DNA from: Alphaproteobacteria bacterium
GTDB taxonomy: Bacteria; Pseudomonadota; Alphaproteobacteria; RF32; CAG-239
NCBI GenBank assembly: GCA_017961285.1
Contig: JAGCXO010000009.1
Coordinates: 1 to 41,482, forward strand
Direction of reading: 5' to 3'
Length of the DNA: 41,482 nucleotides
The position numbers were made by a program, and so were the translations under genes. Under the pieces are notes generated by a model. That model did no database searches, was not told the origin of the DNA, and saw nothing but the letters and a program-made list of their open reading frames with translations. The stretch's first letter is position 1. Every line of letters begins with the position of its first letter. Below are positions 1-8,373 of the stretch, piece after piece.

Positions 1-16
1 TGTGTGTGTGTGTGTG
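1..16. repeat. (TG)8 dinucleotide tract at the window edge
   Basis: Eight uninterrupted TG units begin at base 1, so the tract may extend beyond the window. On the minus strand it reads CA repeats and lies inside a possible open reading frame that starts at 82, where it would encode alternating His-Thr. It could be a slippage-prone tract or an assembly-edge artefact; the sequence alone does not decide. Confidence 0.8.
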
Positions 17-82
17 CAAAATCAAGCTTTCCAGCAAACTACCTGCTGACTTATTATGACAATTTTCACAACACATAAACAT
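1..82 (-). CDS. Possible partial CDS, Cys-rich N-terminus, runs off the left edge
   Basis: An ATG at 82-80 on the minus strand is preceded by AAGGAG (96-91) with 8 nt spacing and by a -10-like TATACT (107-102). The frame stays open to base 1: 27 codons, beginning MFMCCENCHNKSAG and ending in His-Thr repeats from the CA tract. Three Cys and one His within residues 4-9 could form a small metal site, but I do not recognise the family. It lies on the same strand as kdsB, about 190 bp downstream. The good ribosome binding site supports translation; the short visible length keeps this tentative. Confidence 0.35.
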   Translation of the reverse strand, partial: MFMCCENCHNKSAGSLLESLILHTHTH

Positions 83-197
83 ACATTTAACTCCTTTATA
101 GAGTATAATTTACCACAAAAAAACATTTTTGTCTAGAAAAAAATAATAGCAAAGAAAACTAAAGATATTGTTAAGAGGGAAAAATTTAAGAAATGTC

Positions 198-229
198 ATG
201 CCTCGATTCCGCAGGAATCGTCAGGGCAT
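198..229. repeat. Imperfect palindrome (hairpin) downstream of kdsB
   Basis: Arms ATGCC + CGATTCC (198-210) and GGAATCG + GGCAT (214-229) pair around a GCA loop with a small asymmetric internal loop. The 7-bp inner stem is perfect. It sits 47 nt past the kdsB stop and lacks an immediate T-run on either strand, so it is not a textbook terminator. It may be a weak 3' end for kdsB, or one copy of a dispersed palindromic element. Confidence 0.5.
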
Positions 230-275
230 CTACCGCTTTTGTTTTAAAAAAGTCGAAGCCCCTTTCATCGGGATT

Positions 276-1049
276 TTACCTTATATACTTTCTTGCTTCT
301 TCCAACTCTTCCATTGTATCAATATCTGCCGGAGCTTGGTTGTTCAATTTCAGCTCATCAACCAATTTTGCGCGAATAACCATTCCGTTTTCCAAAGCAC
401 GCAATTGTTCCAGCGATTCACGCTCTTCCAAAACCCCAACCGGCAAAGAAACAATTTTCCTCAAAGATGAAGCCTTATAAACATAAATTCCCACATGATG
501 ATAAAAATCGTGGTTTTTCACTTTTTCCGGATTACGAATGAAAGGTGCCGCCGCACGCGTAAAATATAAACATCTGCCTTCTTTTTGCCCCTCTCTCAAA
601 CCCATAACAATTTTTACATTGTTCGGACTCTCAACTTCTTCTTTCGAGTCAAAAACCATACCGACTGTCGCAATATCGCAGCCGCTTTTCTCAACAATCT
701 CTATCAACTCATTATTAATTTGTGGATTGACATTGATTGCATCACCTTGAAAGTTAACCACAATATCATATTTTGAACCATCTGCATCAATCTCTTTCAA
801 GGCCGCAGCGATTCTATCTGTTCCTGATGGCAATTTCGGGTCTGTCAAAATCGCTTTTGCCCCGAATTTTTGGCACTCATCTACAATAACCTGATCGCCT
901 GCCGCAACATAAACATCACCCGGTACTGTTTTCTTTACGTTTTCATAAACACGCTGCAACAAACTTTTCCCGTTAATATCCAACAAAGGTTTGTTTGGCA
1001 ATCTTGTCGAGGCCATCCTGACCGGAATCATAGTAACTACTTTTGACAT
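276..1049 (-). CDS. kdsB: 3-deoxy-manno-octulosonate cytidylyltransferase (CMP-Kdo synthetase)
   Basis: KdsB activates Kdo with CTP to give CMP-Kdo for the lipopolysaccharide inner core, in the cytoplasm. The 257-residue product has the normal family length. It opens with the nucleotide-binding stretch IPVRMASTRLPNKPL (residues 8-22), followed by AGDQ and the LPSGTDRIAAA segment typical of the family, with NFQGDA at the metal/nucleotide site. I place the start at ATG 1049: AAGGAG lies 6 nt upstream, whereas the in-frame ATG at 1055 would touch the Shine-Dalgarno. It diverges from queA across a 75-bp gap. Its presence implies an outer membrane with Kdo-containing LPS. Confidence 0.95.
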   Translation of the reverse strand: MSKVVTMIPVRMASTRLPNKPLLDINGKSLLQRVYENVKKTVPGDVYVAAGDQVIVDECQKFGAKAILTDPKLPSGTDRIAAALKEIDADGSKYDIVVNFQGDAINVNPQINNELIEIVEKSGCDIATVGMVFDSKEEVESPNNVKIVMGLREGQKEGRCLYFTRAAAPFIRNPEKVKNHDFYHHVGIYVYKASSLRKIVSLPVGVLEERESLEQLRALENGMVIRAKLVDELKLNNQAPADIDTMEELEEARKYIR

Positions 1050-1069
1050 AGACATCTCCTTTATAATTC

Positions 1070-1098
1070 TTGCATTTATAAAATCTATATACTATAAC
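1070..1098 (+). promoter_or_regulatory. Predicted sigma-70-type promoter of queA
   Basis: TTGCAT (1070-1075), a 17-nt spacer and TATAAC (1093-1098) give a start near 1105, about 20 nt before the queA ATG. The -10 overlaps the divergent kdsB -10. The -35 is TTGCAT rather than TTGACA, a variant that recurs at other sites in this window. Confidence 0.65.
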
Positions 1099-1118
1099 AG
1101 GCGCAAAGAAAAGGACAA
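1091..1118 (-). promoter_or_regulatory. Predicted promoter of kdsB, sharing the -10 with queA
   Basis: On the minus strand TTGTCC (1118-1113) is followed by a 16-nt spacer and TATAGT (1096-1091). Bases 1093-1096 also belong to the -10 of the divergent queA promoter, so one TATA core appears to serve both strands. Confidence 0.5.
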
Positions 1119-1124
1119 ACGACT

Positions 1125-2210
1125 ATGCAAGTGGATATTTTTGATTTTGATTTAGACCGCAATCTTATTGCCTCACAACCGGCAAACCCTCGCGACCATT
1201 CAAAATTATTGGATTTAAGTATCGAAAATCAAATTTCAGATAGACATTTTTATGACTTGCCCTCCCTTTTGCAAAAAGGCGATTTGCTGGTTTTTAACGA
1301 TACCAAAGTTATTCCTGCGCGCTTATACGGAGCAAGAGGAGATGCAAAAGTCGAAGTAACTCTATATCGCCCGATTGACGGCATTGAATGGTGGTCTTTC
1401 ATCAAAAATTCCAAACGCCTGCATAATGGCGACATCATAAAATTTTATACCGATTCCATTTCGCCCGACAACAGCAATTTCTCCGCTCAAGTTATCGAAA
1501 AAAACGGCGAAGACGGTGTCCACATCAAATTTTGTTGTCCGGCACAAGAACTGGCCGGCAAATTACAACAATACGGTTTGATGCCTCTGCCACCTTATAT
1601 AAAAAGAGAAAAACCAACACAAAACGGAATTTGGGACAAATACAACGACAAAGAAAATTATCAAACAATCTATGCCCATTATGAGGGGGCTGTTGCCGCC
1701 CCAACCGCAGGATTACATTTTACTCCTGAGGTTTTTGAGCAACTTGAAAAGAAAGGTATTGAAAAAGTTTTTATCACTTTGCACGTAGGGGCCGGCACAT
1801 TTTTACCGGTCAAAACAGATGATACAAAAGATCACAAAATGCATGCCGAATACGGACAGATTACTCCTGAAGCTTGTGAAATCATCAATCGCGCAAAAAA
1901 AGAAGGCCGCAGAATTATCGCTGTCGGCACAACCTCACTGAGATTGCTCGAAAGCGCCTCTGATGATAACGGATTCGTTCATCCTTTTGCCGGCAGCACC
2001 GACATATTCATCACCCCTGGCTACAAATTTAAGGTTATTGATATGATAATAACCAACTTCCATTTACCAAAATCCACTTTGTTTATGCTCGTTTGTGCCA
2101 TCGCCGGAATTGACCGCATGAAAAAAGCTTATCAGCATGCCATTGAAAAAAAATATCGTTTTTATTCTTATGGAGACAGTTCAATTATCAAATGCGTAAA
2201 TAAAATTTAA
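1125..2210 (+). CDS. queA: S-adenosylmethionine:tRNA ribosyltransferase-isomerase
   Basis: QueA transfers and isomerises the ribosyl part of SAM onto preQ1 in tRNA, giving epoxyqueuosine in GUN-anticodon tRNAs. The 361-residue product is full length. Family hallmarks are IASQPANPRDHSKLL near the N-terminus, LLVFNDTKVIPARLYG, AAPTAGLHFT, the strongly conserved HVGAGTFLPV, and TNFHLPKSTL near the C-terminus. AAGGA lies 9 nt before the ATG. A membrane protein gene follows after about 40 bp with no terminator, so the two may be co-transcribed. No other queuosine gene is in the window. Confidence 0.96.
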   Translation: MQVDIFDFDLDRNLIASQPANPRDHSKLLDLSIENQISDRHFYDLPSLLQKGDLLVFNDTKVIPARLYGARGDAKVEVTLYRPIDGIEWWSFIKNSKRLHNGDIIKFYTDSISPDNSNFSAQVIEKNGEDGVHIKFCCPAQELAGKLQQYGLMPLPPYIKREKPTQNGIWDKYNDKENYQTIYAHYEGAVAAPTAGLHFTPEVFEQLEKKGIEKVFITLHVGAGTFLPVKTDDTKDHKMHAEYGQITPEACEIINRAKKEGRRIIAVGTTSLRLLESASDDNGFVHPFAGSTDIFITPGYKFKVIDMIITNFHLPKSTLFMLVCAIAGIDRMKKAYQHAIEKKYRFYSYGDSSIIKCVNKI

Positions 2211-2250
2211 ACTTATACAGTTTACAATACGCATCTTGAAAGGAACATCA

Positions 2251-3429
2251 TTGCTAAAAAAATATACTAGATACTTGCGGGAAATTTTTCCTCTAATGCG
2301 CCACTCTTGGTTACCTGCCTGCATATTGCTCATCGCGGTATGTCTCTTTATGTTTTTAAGCCCTTTTGAGCCGATAGTAAAACAAACTCTGCATGTTCTT
2401 TTCTACTTTTTCAGCATTTCCAGCATTATTCTGTTGGCAAAAAACAACTGCAATCAACCGCTGTTTTTTGTAATATGCACCATAATTTCATATATGCTGA
2501 TCAACTATCTAAAACATATATACGGGATTATATATTACACATCTCCGGCCTATTACAATCTGACATTTTTAATTTGCGCCGGAATGCTCTTTTTCTATTT
2601 TCTTCCCAACCGTCCATTTTTCTCTCATGACACACTAAAATTTATCACCTTAATTATGCTCGGCTTTTTCCTTGGCGAAGTCTTGAGCCGCACAAACATA
2701 AAATTAAACATCCCGACTTCAACAAATTTTGGTATCGGCCTGCAAATTTTTGGAATATTTTTATTTACCTGTGCATTCTTTACCATGCTCTTACACGCCT
2801 CCATTTTCAACAATATACTAAATGTCGGGCTGACATATTCTTTCATTTCAATAGCTATCGGATTTTATTTATCCCCACAACCTTCCGGTCTTGTAACATT
2901 CTTTACCTGTGGAGCATTTATAAGTTTTATCTGCATTATCCAACACCTCATATTCATAAAACACAAAGACATCTCAACCGGTTTTGGTAACGCATATACT
3001 TTCTCACAAAAAACAAAAAAACTTCCCCTAAAATACGGACTTGGAATTATTTGCATCGACGATTACAAACACCTACTTCAAGCTTTCCGCAAAAAAGAAG
3101 TATGCAATATAATGCAAATGATAAGCAAAAAGATTTTTTCACTGGAGCCTGAAGCGCAGATATATCGCTGCACTCCCGATGAATTTATAATCATCTTTCC
3201 AAATGCCGAAAAAGGCACTTCTTTTGCCAAGGTTGACGAGATTCGCCGACAAATTGCCGCTTCAGATTTCATCCTAAACAAAATTAAAAAGCCTTTGAAA
3301 ATAACTGTATCTTGCAGCGTTGCCGACAAAAAACGCAGCGACAGCAACGTAAATAGCGTGTTTATAAGGGCACACCGTGTATTGCAAAAAACCTATAAAT
3401 TTACGCAAAATATTACTTCGAAGGCTTAA
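2251..3429 (+). CDS. Multi-pass membrane protein with degenerate GGDEF-like C-terminal domain
   Basis: Of about 392 residues, the first 240 form roughly seven or eight hydrophobic segments (about 20-37, 46-63, 70-95, 104-118, 130-146, 160-182, 195-207, 212-236). Residues about 260-385 resemble a GGDEF domain: a strand with ICIDDYK (267-273), then CTPDEFIIIFPNAE, where the signature reads TPDEF, then ITVSCSVA and a final helix in the position of the usual AD-ALY-AK helix. The two signature glycines are missing, so cyclic-di-GMP synthesis is unlikely; a sensory or nucleotide-binding role is possible. I prefer TTG 2251, which has AAGGA 6 nt upstream, over the in-frame TTG at 2236. Its 3' end overlaps convergent lgt by 17 bp. 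Confidence 0.75.
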   Translation: MLKKYTRYLREIFPLMRHSWLPACILLIAVCLFMFLSPFEPIVKQTLHVLFYFFSISSIILLAKNNCNQPLFFVICTIISYMLINYLKHIYGIIYYTSPAYYNLTFLICAGMLFFYFLPNRPFFSHDTLKFITLIMLGFFLGEVLSRTNIKLNIPTSTNFGIGLQIFGIFLFTCAFFTMLLHASIFNNILNVGLTYSFISIAIGFYLSPQPSGLVTFFTCGAFISFICIIQHLIFIKHKDISTGFGNAYTFSQKTKKLPLKYGLGIICIDDYKHLLQAFRKKEVCNIMQMISKKIFSLEPEAQIYRCTPDEFIIIFPNAEKGTSFAKVDEIRRQIAASDFILNKIKKPLKITVSCSVADKKRSDSNVNSVFIRAHRVLQKTYKFTQNITSKA

Positions 3430-4210
3430 AGCAAAAAACAAAAAGCAAAAAAATTCCCAACAAAAAGACCGGCACCGAAAGCCACTGCCCCATTGTCAGC
3501 CCCAAAGACAAAAACCCCAATTGTTCATCAGGCTGTCTGACATATTCAATCAAAAAACGAAAAACAGCATACATCAAAACAAACAAAGCTGAAACAATCC
3601 CTCTTTTTTCTCTTACTTTAGGCATTTTCCAAAGAATATTTAAAACAACAAAAATTACCACACCTTCTAAAAACGCTTCATATAACTGCGAAGGATGTCT
3701 TGGCAAACCGCCTCCGTTTGGGAACCTGACCGCCCATGGTAGATCAGTTACTCTGCCCCACAATTCATCATTTATAAAATTGGCAATTCTCCCCAAGAAC
3801 AACCCAATCGGCGCAAACAATGCCGCCAAATCTGTCAACAACCAAAAGTTAATCTTGCGCGAATATGCAGTATATAAAAGCCCCAAAACAGCACCGACCG
3901 CACCACCGTGAAAAGACATTCCTCCATGCCAAATTGCTAATATTTGCAAAGGATGATGCCAAAAAAACTCCCGTCCATAAAACAACACATAGCCTAACCT
4001 GCCCCCAAAGATAATACCCAATGTTGCAAAAAACACTGCATCTTCAACTTGTTGTTTTGAAAGTTGCAAATCATATTTTTTTATCATTCTCAAGGTCAAA
4101 AACCACGCCGCAATAATTCCGGCCAAATATGCCAATGAATACCATCTGATTGCAAATCCTCCAATTGAAAACGCAATAGGAGAAATCACCGGAAAATCAA
4201 AACCTGTCAT
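3413..4210 (-). CDS. lgt: Phosphatidylglycerol--prolipoprotein diacylglyceryl transferase
   Basis: Lgt moves a diacylglyceryl group from phosphatidylglycerol to the lipobox Cys of prolipoproteins in the inner membrane, the first step of lipoprotein maturation. The 265-residue product has the expected hydrophobic segments, HGGMSFHGG (95-103) containing the essential His, and the signature GRIANFINDELWGR (140-153) with its Arg; the usual GRIGNF Gly is Ala here. ATG 4210 is chosen because GGAGG lies just upstream; the extra in-frame TTG at 4213 is too close to it. It is convergent with, and overlaps, the GGDEF-like gene. Confidence 0.95.
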   Translation of the reverse strand: MTGFDFPVISPIAFSIGGFAIRWYSLAYLAGIIAAWFLTLRMIKKYDLQLSKQQVEDAVFFATLGIIFGGRLGYVLFYGREFFWHHPLQILAIWHGGMSFHGGAVGAVLGLLYTAYSRKINFWLLTDLAALFAPIGLFLGRIANFINDELWGRVTDLPWAVRFPNGGGLPRHPSQLYEAFLEGVVIFVVLNILWKMPKVREKRGIVSALFVLMYAVFRFLIEYVRQPDEQLGFLSLGLTMGQWLSVPVFLLGIFLLFVFCFKPSK

Positions 4211-4452
4211 CAAACCTCCGCTAAAAAATCAATTAGTAAAAAGTATATTAATTTTCACATACATATCCACATTTAAAAAAAATTATTCAACAACACAAGT
4301 GTAACTCATTGATTATAATAAATTTTATTTTCAAACAAACATAAAAATATTAAATTAAAGTGGAAAACTTAACTAGTGAATTGTCATTTACGATTCTAAA
4401 ATGTTATCAATAAGATTGTCATTTTAAATCGACTTCATTTTAGGAGTTTTTT
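4211..4452. promoter_or_regulatory. AT-rich divergent intergenic region, lgt / ybjN
   Basis: This 242-bp gap separates divergent lgt and ybjN and must hold both promoters. The best plus-strand candidate is TTGTCA (4381-4386), 18 nt, TATCAA (4405-4410). A near-copy of the -35 region recurs at 4417-4425, giving two TTGTCATTT words about 36 bp apart. No credible small gene or hairpin is visible, and I could not pick a good lgt promoter. Confidence 0.4.
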
Positions 4453-4950
4453 ATGAACTTGGCTGCAAATATATTGCCTGCGCCTAATCCTATTGATCAA
4501 ATTGAGACGTTTCTCAATGCTCACTCCTATACTCTTGAGCGCCGCAGTCCAAACGAGATTGTTGTAGAAATTCAAGGCAAATGGAACGATATGCTGGTGT
4601 TCTTTTCTTTCGAAGAAAATATGAACTGCCTGCACATTTCTTGTCTGATGAATATCGAAATACAAATTGAAAACAAAAGCAAAATTTTTGAACTTTTAGC
4701 ACTGATCAATGACAACCTCTGGGTCGGACATTTTTCCTATTGGCCCGAACATAAAATGCCGGTATTTCGTCACTCTGTTTTTTGCAATGAGCAAAACCCG
4801 CAATTTGATAAACAGATTATCCAAATTTTTGATATTGCTGTTAAAGAATGTGAAAGAATGTATCCCATTTTCAAAGTTGTCCTAACCAAAGGGATGGAAC
4901 CATCACAAGCTCTTTATCCGATTCTAATGGAAACCGCCGGCCAAGCATAA
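4453..4950 (+). CDS. YbjN domain-containing protein
   Basis: The 165-residue product matches the alphaproteobacterial YbjN form: [10 protein letters not shown] near the start, [39 protein letters not shown], then PVFRHSVF and a C-terminal [15 protein letters not shown] helix. YbjN-fold proteins resemble type III secretion chaperones; the biochemical role in this group is not established. No signal peptide is seen, so it should be cytoplasmic. AGGAG precedes the ATG by 6 nt. uvrB starts 1 nt after the stop and has little Shine-Dalgarno of its own, which suggests translational coupling. Confidence 0.88.
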   Translation: MNLAANILPAPNPIDQIETFLNAHSYTLERRSPNEIVVEIQGKWNDMLVFFSFEENMNCLHISCLMNIEIQIENKSKIFELLALINDNLWVGHFSYWPEHKMPVFRHSVFCNEQNPQFDKQIIQIFDIAVKECERMYPIFKVVLTKGMEPSQALYPILMETAGQA

Positions 4951-4951
4951 T

Positions 4952-6958
4952 ATGGAAAACGAATTCAAAATTGTCAGTCCTTTCGAACCCGCCGGAGACC
5001 AACCTCAAGCAATAGAAGAACTTTGTCAAGGTATCAATCAAAATCTAAAAAATCAGGTTCTACTCGGTGTTACCGGCTCCGGAAAAACTTTTACAATGGC
5101 AAAAATTATTGAAAAATGCCAACGTCCGACCTTAATTATGGCCCCGAACAAAATTCTCGCCGCTCAGCTTTATAGCGAGATGAAAGAATTTTTTCCCAAC
5201 AACCACGTTGAATACTTTGTTTCTTATTACGACTATTATCAACCGGAAGCCTATGTCCCAAAGACAGATACTTATATTGAAAAAGATTCTGCAATCAATG
5301 AGCAAATTGACCGTATGCGCAACTCCGCAACTAGAAGCATTCTGGAAAATCGTGATGTTATAATTGTCGCTTCTGTCTCTTGCATCTACGGCTTGGGTGA
5401 TGTTGCCTCATATTCTGCCATGACTTGCGAGCTGAAAACCGGTATGGAGATTGAAATTACCGAAGTCTGTCGAAAACTTGCAGAACTTCAATATGAACGC
5501 AATCAGCAAAATTTTGTTCGCACCACCTTTCGCCTACAAGGCGACACATTAGATATTTTTCCTGCTCACTACGAAGACCGCGCATGGCGCATATCATTTT
5601 TTGGTGACGAAATAGAAAATATATACGAATTTGATTCGCTGACCGGTAAAAAAATTCTCGATTTGGAAAGAGTTGTTGTATATCCCGCAAGCCATTATGT
5701 TACCCCTCGCCCGACACTATCGCAAGCTATTGTCAACATTAAAAAAGATTTAGAAACTCAACTTTCCATATACCGCCAAAACAATCAGTTACTTGAAGCT
5801 CAACGCCTTGAACAACGCACTCGATTCGATTTGGAAATGTTGGAAACTACCAATCATTGTAAAGGCATTGAAAACTATTCTCGTTATTTAACCGGACGCG
5901 CACCCGGAGAACCACCTCCTACTTTATTTGAATATCTGCCAGAGGACGCTCTTTTGTTTATTGATGAAAGTCATATCTCTGTTCCGCAAATCGGAGGAAT
6001 GTTCCGCGGCGACCGCAATCGCAAATCAACTCTTGCACAATATGGATTCCGGCTTCCTTCTTGCTTGGATAATCGCCCTCTAAAATTTGAAGAATGGGAT
6101 AAAATGCGACCGCAAACAATTTTTGTTTCTGCCACCCCTGGCGATTGGGAACTCGAACAAAGTCACGGCAGTTTTGCCGAACAAGTGATTCGCCCCACCG
6201 GTTTGACCGATCCTATTTGTCTTGTTCGTCCCGTTGAAAACCAAATCGACGATCTCATGGCGGAATGTCAAAAAATAATTGCTAAAAAAGAGCGCGTTCT
6301 CGTCACTACTTTAACCAAAAAAATGGCCGAAGACTTAACCGAATATTTAAACGAAAACGGTATCAAAGTCCGTTATATGCACTCGGATATTGACACTCTG
6401 GAACGCATAGAAATAATCCGTGATTTGCGATTGGGAGTATTTGATGTTTTGGTTGGTATCAACTTGCTTCGCGAAGGTTTGGATATTCCGGAATGCTCAC
6501 TTGTAGCCATTTTGGATGCCGACAAAGAAGGATTTTTGCGCTCAACACGCTCCCTGATTCAAACCATCGGACGCGCCGCCCGCAACGCCCAAAGTCGTGT
6601 TATTCTTTATGCCGATAAAATGACAAAATCTATCCAAGATGCATTGGATGAAACCAACCGCCGCCGCGATAAACAGTTGCGCTATAACTTGGATCACGGC
6701 ATAACTCCGCAAACCATCAAAAAGAGCATTTCTTCCACCCTGCGCGAGATGAGCGAAACCGACTATGAAAAAGAAGAACCCATCAATGCCGGCGACGCTA
6801 AAGATATTGAAAAACAAATCAAAGAATGCACCAAATTGATGAAAGAAGCCGCCACCAATCTCGACTTTGAACAAGCAGTTATCTACCGCGACAAAATCAA
6901 AAATTTGGAAAAACTCGCCATGCGCATTTATGACAATGCTATGTTTATTAATGAGTAG
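4952..6958 (+). CDS. uvrB: UvrABC excinuclease subunit B
   Basis: UvrB is the damage-verifying helicase-like subunit of nucleotide excision repair; it is loaded by UvrA and recruits UvrC. The 668-residue product shows Walker A GVTGSGKT (39-46), the beta-hairpin segment [12 protein letters not shown] (92-103), Walker B with LLFIDESH (about 330-337), the helicase motifs [18 protein letters not shown] and QTIGRAARN, and a C-terminal UVR motif ending [17 protein letters not shown]. It is full length. The start follows ybjN by 1 nt, and the 3' end overlaps the convergent GDYXXLXY-like gene by 11 bp with no terminator between. Confidence 0.97.
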   Translation: MENEFKIVSPFEPAGDQPQAIEELCQGINQNLKNQVLLGVTGSGKTFTMAKIIEKCQRPTLIMAPNKILAAQLYSEMKEFFPNNHVEYFVSYYDYYQPEAYVPKTDTYIEKDSAINEQIDRMRNSATRSILENRDVIIVASVSCIYGLGDVASYSAMTCELKTGMEIEITEVCRKLAELQYERNQQNFVRTTFRLQGDTLDIFPAHYEDRAWRISFFGDEIENIYEFDSLTGKKILDLERVVVYPASHYVTPRPTLSQAIVNIKKDLETQLSIYRQNNQLLEAQRLEQRTRFDLEMLETTNHCKGIENYSRYLTGRAPGEPPPTLFEYLPEDALLFIDESHISVPQIGGMFRGDRNRKSTLAQYGFRLPSCLDNRPLKFEEWDKMRPQTIFVSATPGDWELEQSHGSFAEQVIRPTGLTDPICLVRPVENQIDDLMAECQKIIAKKERVLVTTLTKKMAEDLTEYLNENGIKVRYMHSDIDTLERIEIIRDLRLGVFDVLVGINLLREGLDIPECSLVAILDADKEGFLRSTRSLIQTIGRAARNAQSRVILYADKMTKSIQDALDETNRRRDKQLRYNLDHGITPQTIKKSISSTLREMSETDYEKEEPINAGDAKDIEKQIKECTKLMKEAATNLDFEQAVIYRDKIKNLEKLAMRIYDNAMFINE

Positions 6959-7397
6959 CTTCTTCTTTTTTCACAAATTCACGCCAATCTTTCCCATTTA
7001 TAAGCATCTGCTTTGCCAACGGTTTAGAACCGTTTTTATAAGAAAATACAGCTTCAAGATTCAAGTCTTTTCCATTATTCCATAAAATCCTTTGCAGCCT
7101 ATCAGCCATATCTTCATTAATATAAAAACGACATAATCTAACATCAGAATTATAACGCACCTTTTCACAAAATTCTTCTTTAGGACAAACAGAATTTTCA
7201 AACTGAGAACAATCTGTTTTTTCCCAGTCGACCATATATTCAACATATCTGCCCGCAAGCAAATGACGAGGATCATAACCTTGAATAGCAACTTTTACAT
7301 CCACTCCTGCATGCAGCTGAAAATACAAATAAATCACCCATGAAAGCAAGGCAAAATACGGAACCAAAAACAATACAATCAACAATTTTTTAGGCAT
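6948..7397 (-). CDS. GDYXXLXY-like membrane-anchored protein
   Basis: The 149-residue product has one N-terminal membrane segment (about 5-27) and then a probably periplasmic domain. Residues 42-54 read [13 protein letters not shown], matching the DPRxLLxGDYxxLxY signature of the GDYXXLXY family, with Arg replacing the Asp. Family members typically sit beside DUF2157 membrane proteins, as here; the function is unknown. Start ATG 7397 has GGAG 7 nt upstream and overlaps the DUF2157 stop by 8 bp, so the pair is translationally coupled. A longer frame to 7445 lies inside the upstream gene and is not supported. Confidence 0.75.
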   Translation of the reverse strand: MPKKLLIVLFLVPYFALLSWVIYLYFQLHAGVDVKVAIQGYDPRHLLAGRYVEYMVDWEKTDCSQFENSVCPKEEFCEKVRYNSDVRLCRFYINEDMADRLQRILWNNGKDLNLEAVFSYKNGSKPLAKQMLINGKDWREFVKKEEATH

Positions 7398-8358
7398 TAA
7401 AAATCTCCATCTTCTTAATATACTTATATGTTTTACGTAAAACATAAATCCCCGTTAAAATTAAAAATCCTGCCATCAAAAATCCAACTCCGGTATCAAA
7501 CAAATTATTAAAGCGCGAGATAAATAAGAACAAAATATACAACTCTACCAAATGAGTATTAAACACAAAGGCACGCATGCTCTTATCCTTAAACGCCAAC
7601 AACATCCGACAAGCCAAAAATGCAAAAACAAAAACATTTGCCCAGTTATTATCAAAACCTAGAGCTCCGCCTCCGAACATGGCTATTCCATACATAAACA
7701 GCAAATTCCAGTAATAAAAAGCTTTTGGGAGAACTATCTTCTTACTTAAAACATCATATAACAATTTGCCCAGATAAGCCAGCACCGCAAAACAAACCGT
7801 TACATAAATTAAAACCAACAGCTTGTCATAATGCTTCAAAATTTTTTCAATTGCTCTTACTGCTTTTTCTATAAATTCCTCACTAATGGAACTGCATATC
7901 ACCCAAATCCAAAGCATATTCAAGACAGTTAAACGGCTGCATAATACAAATATCAAGCTTAAGAGCGACCATGACAAAGCAAAAGAAGACCAGTTTCCGC
8001 CCAAATTAAATATCTGCGCGACCAAGCCGATTGTTGCTCCCACAAAAAGACAAGATAAAGTCAAAAACAACTCCTTACATCTCTCTTTTTTGTTAATAAC
8101 ACTCCAATATGTTGCATACAAAACACCGCCCCAAATTGCAAAATCCGCAACCACTTTGACCAAACTCGGAATATCATCCCAATTTGCCGAAATCAGCAAA
8201 ATAGTTCCCAAACCAATAAAAAGACCGGCAATCCAATACAAAAACCTCCAGGCCTTACTCATATTACCGCTCTTGCTGTAACTTAAAATTTTCTCAGCCT
8301 GAGCTTTGGTAATAATCTTATTTGCAACCAACTCATCCAAATCAACTCGTCTTTTCAT
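7390..8358 (-). CDS. DUF2157 multi-pass membrane protein
   Basis: The 322-residue product begins with a short soluble segment (LDELVANKIITKAQAEKIL) typical of the DUF2157 N-terminus, followed by about eight to ten hydrophobic helices, among them FLYWIAGLFIGLGTILLIS and VADFAIWGGVLYATYW. These features and the partner gene downstream place it in the DUF2157 family, whose function is not established. It follows the S66 peptidase gene by 15 bp, with AAGGA ahead of its ATG, so the three genes form one transcription unit. A role linked to the cell envelope is inference from that context. Confidence 0.8.
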   Translation of the reverse strand: MKRRVDLDELVANKIITKAQAEKILSYSKSGNMSKAWRFLYWIAGLFIGLGTILLISANWDDIPSLVKVVADFAIWGGVLYATYWSVINKKERCKELFLTLSCLFVGATIGLVAQIFNLGGNWSSFALSWSLLSLIFVLCSRLTVLNMLWIWVICSSISEEFIEKAVRAIEKILKHYDKLLVLIYVTVCFAVLAYLGKLLYDVLSKKIVLPKAFYYWNLLFMYGIAMFGGGALGFDNNWANVFVFAFLACRMLLAFKDKSMRAFVFNTHLVELYILFLFISRFNNLFDTGVGFLMAGFLILTGIYVLRKTYKYIKKMEIFNA

Positions 8359-8373
8359 ATTCTAATCCTTAGC

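Noticed and set aside
168..480. Two plus-strand ORFs of about 100 codons overlapping the kdsB 3' end
   Set aside because: They lie antisense to kdsB, have no Shine-Dalgarno and no recognisable motif.
4350..4376. Possible CtrA-type TTAA-N7-TTAA site upstream of ybjN
   Set aside because: The TTAA words present are 10 bp apart, not 7.
4379..4425. Two TTGTCATTT words about 36 bp apart upstream of ybjN, possibly operator repeats
   Set aside because: The spacing is not a clean multiple of a helical turn, and AT-rich words of this length occur by chance; kept only as a note in the intergenic entry.
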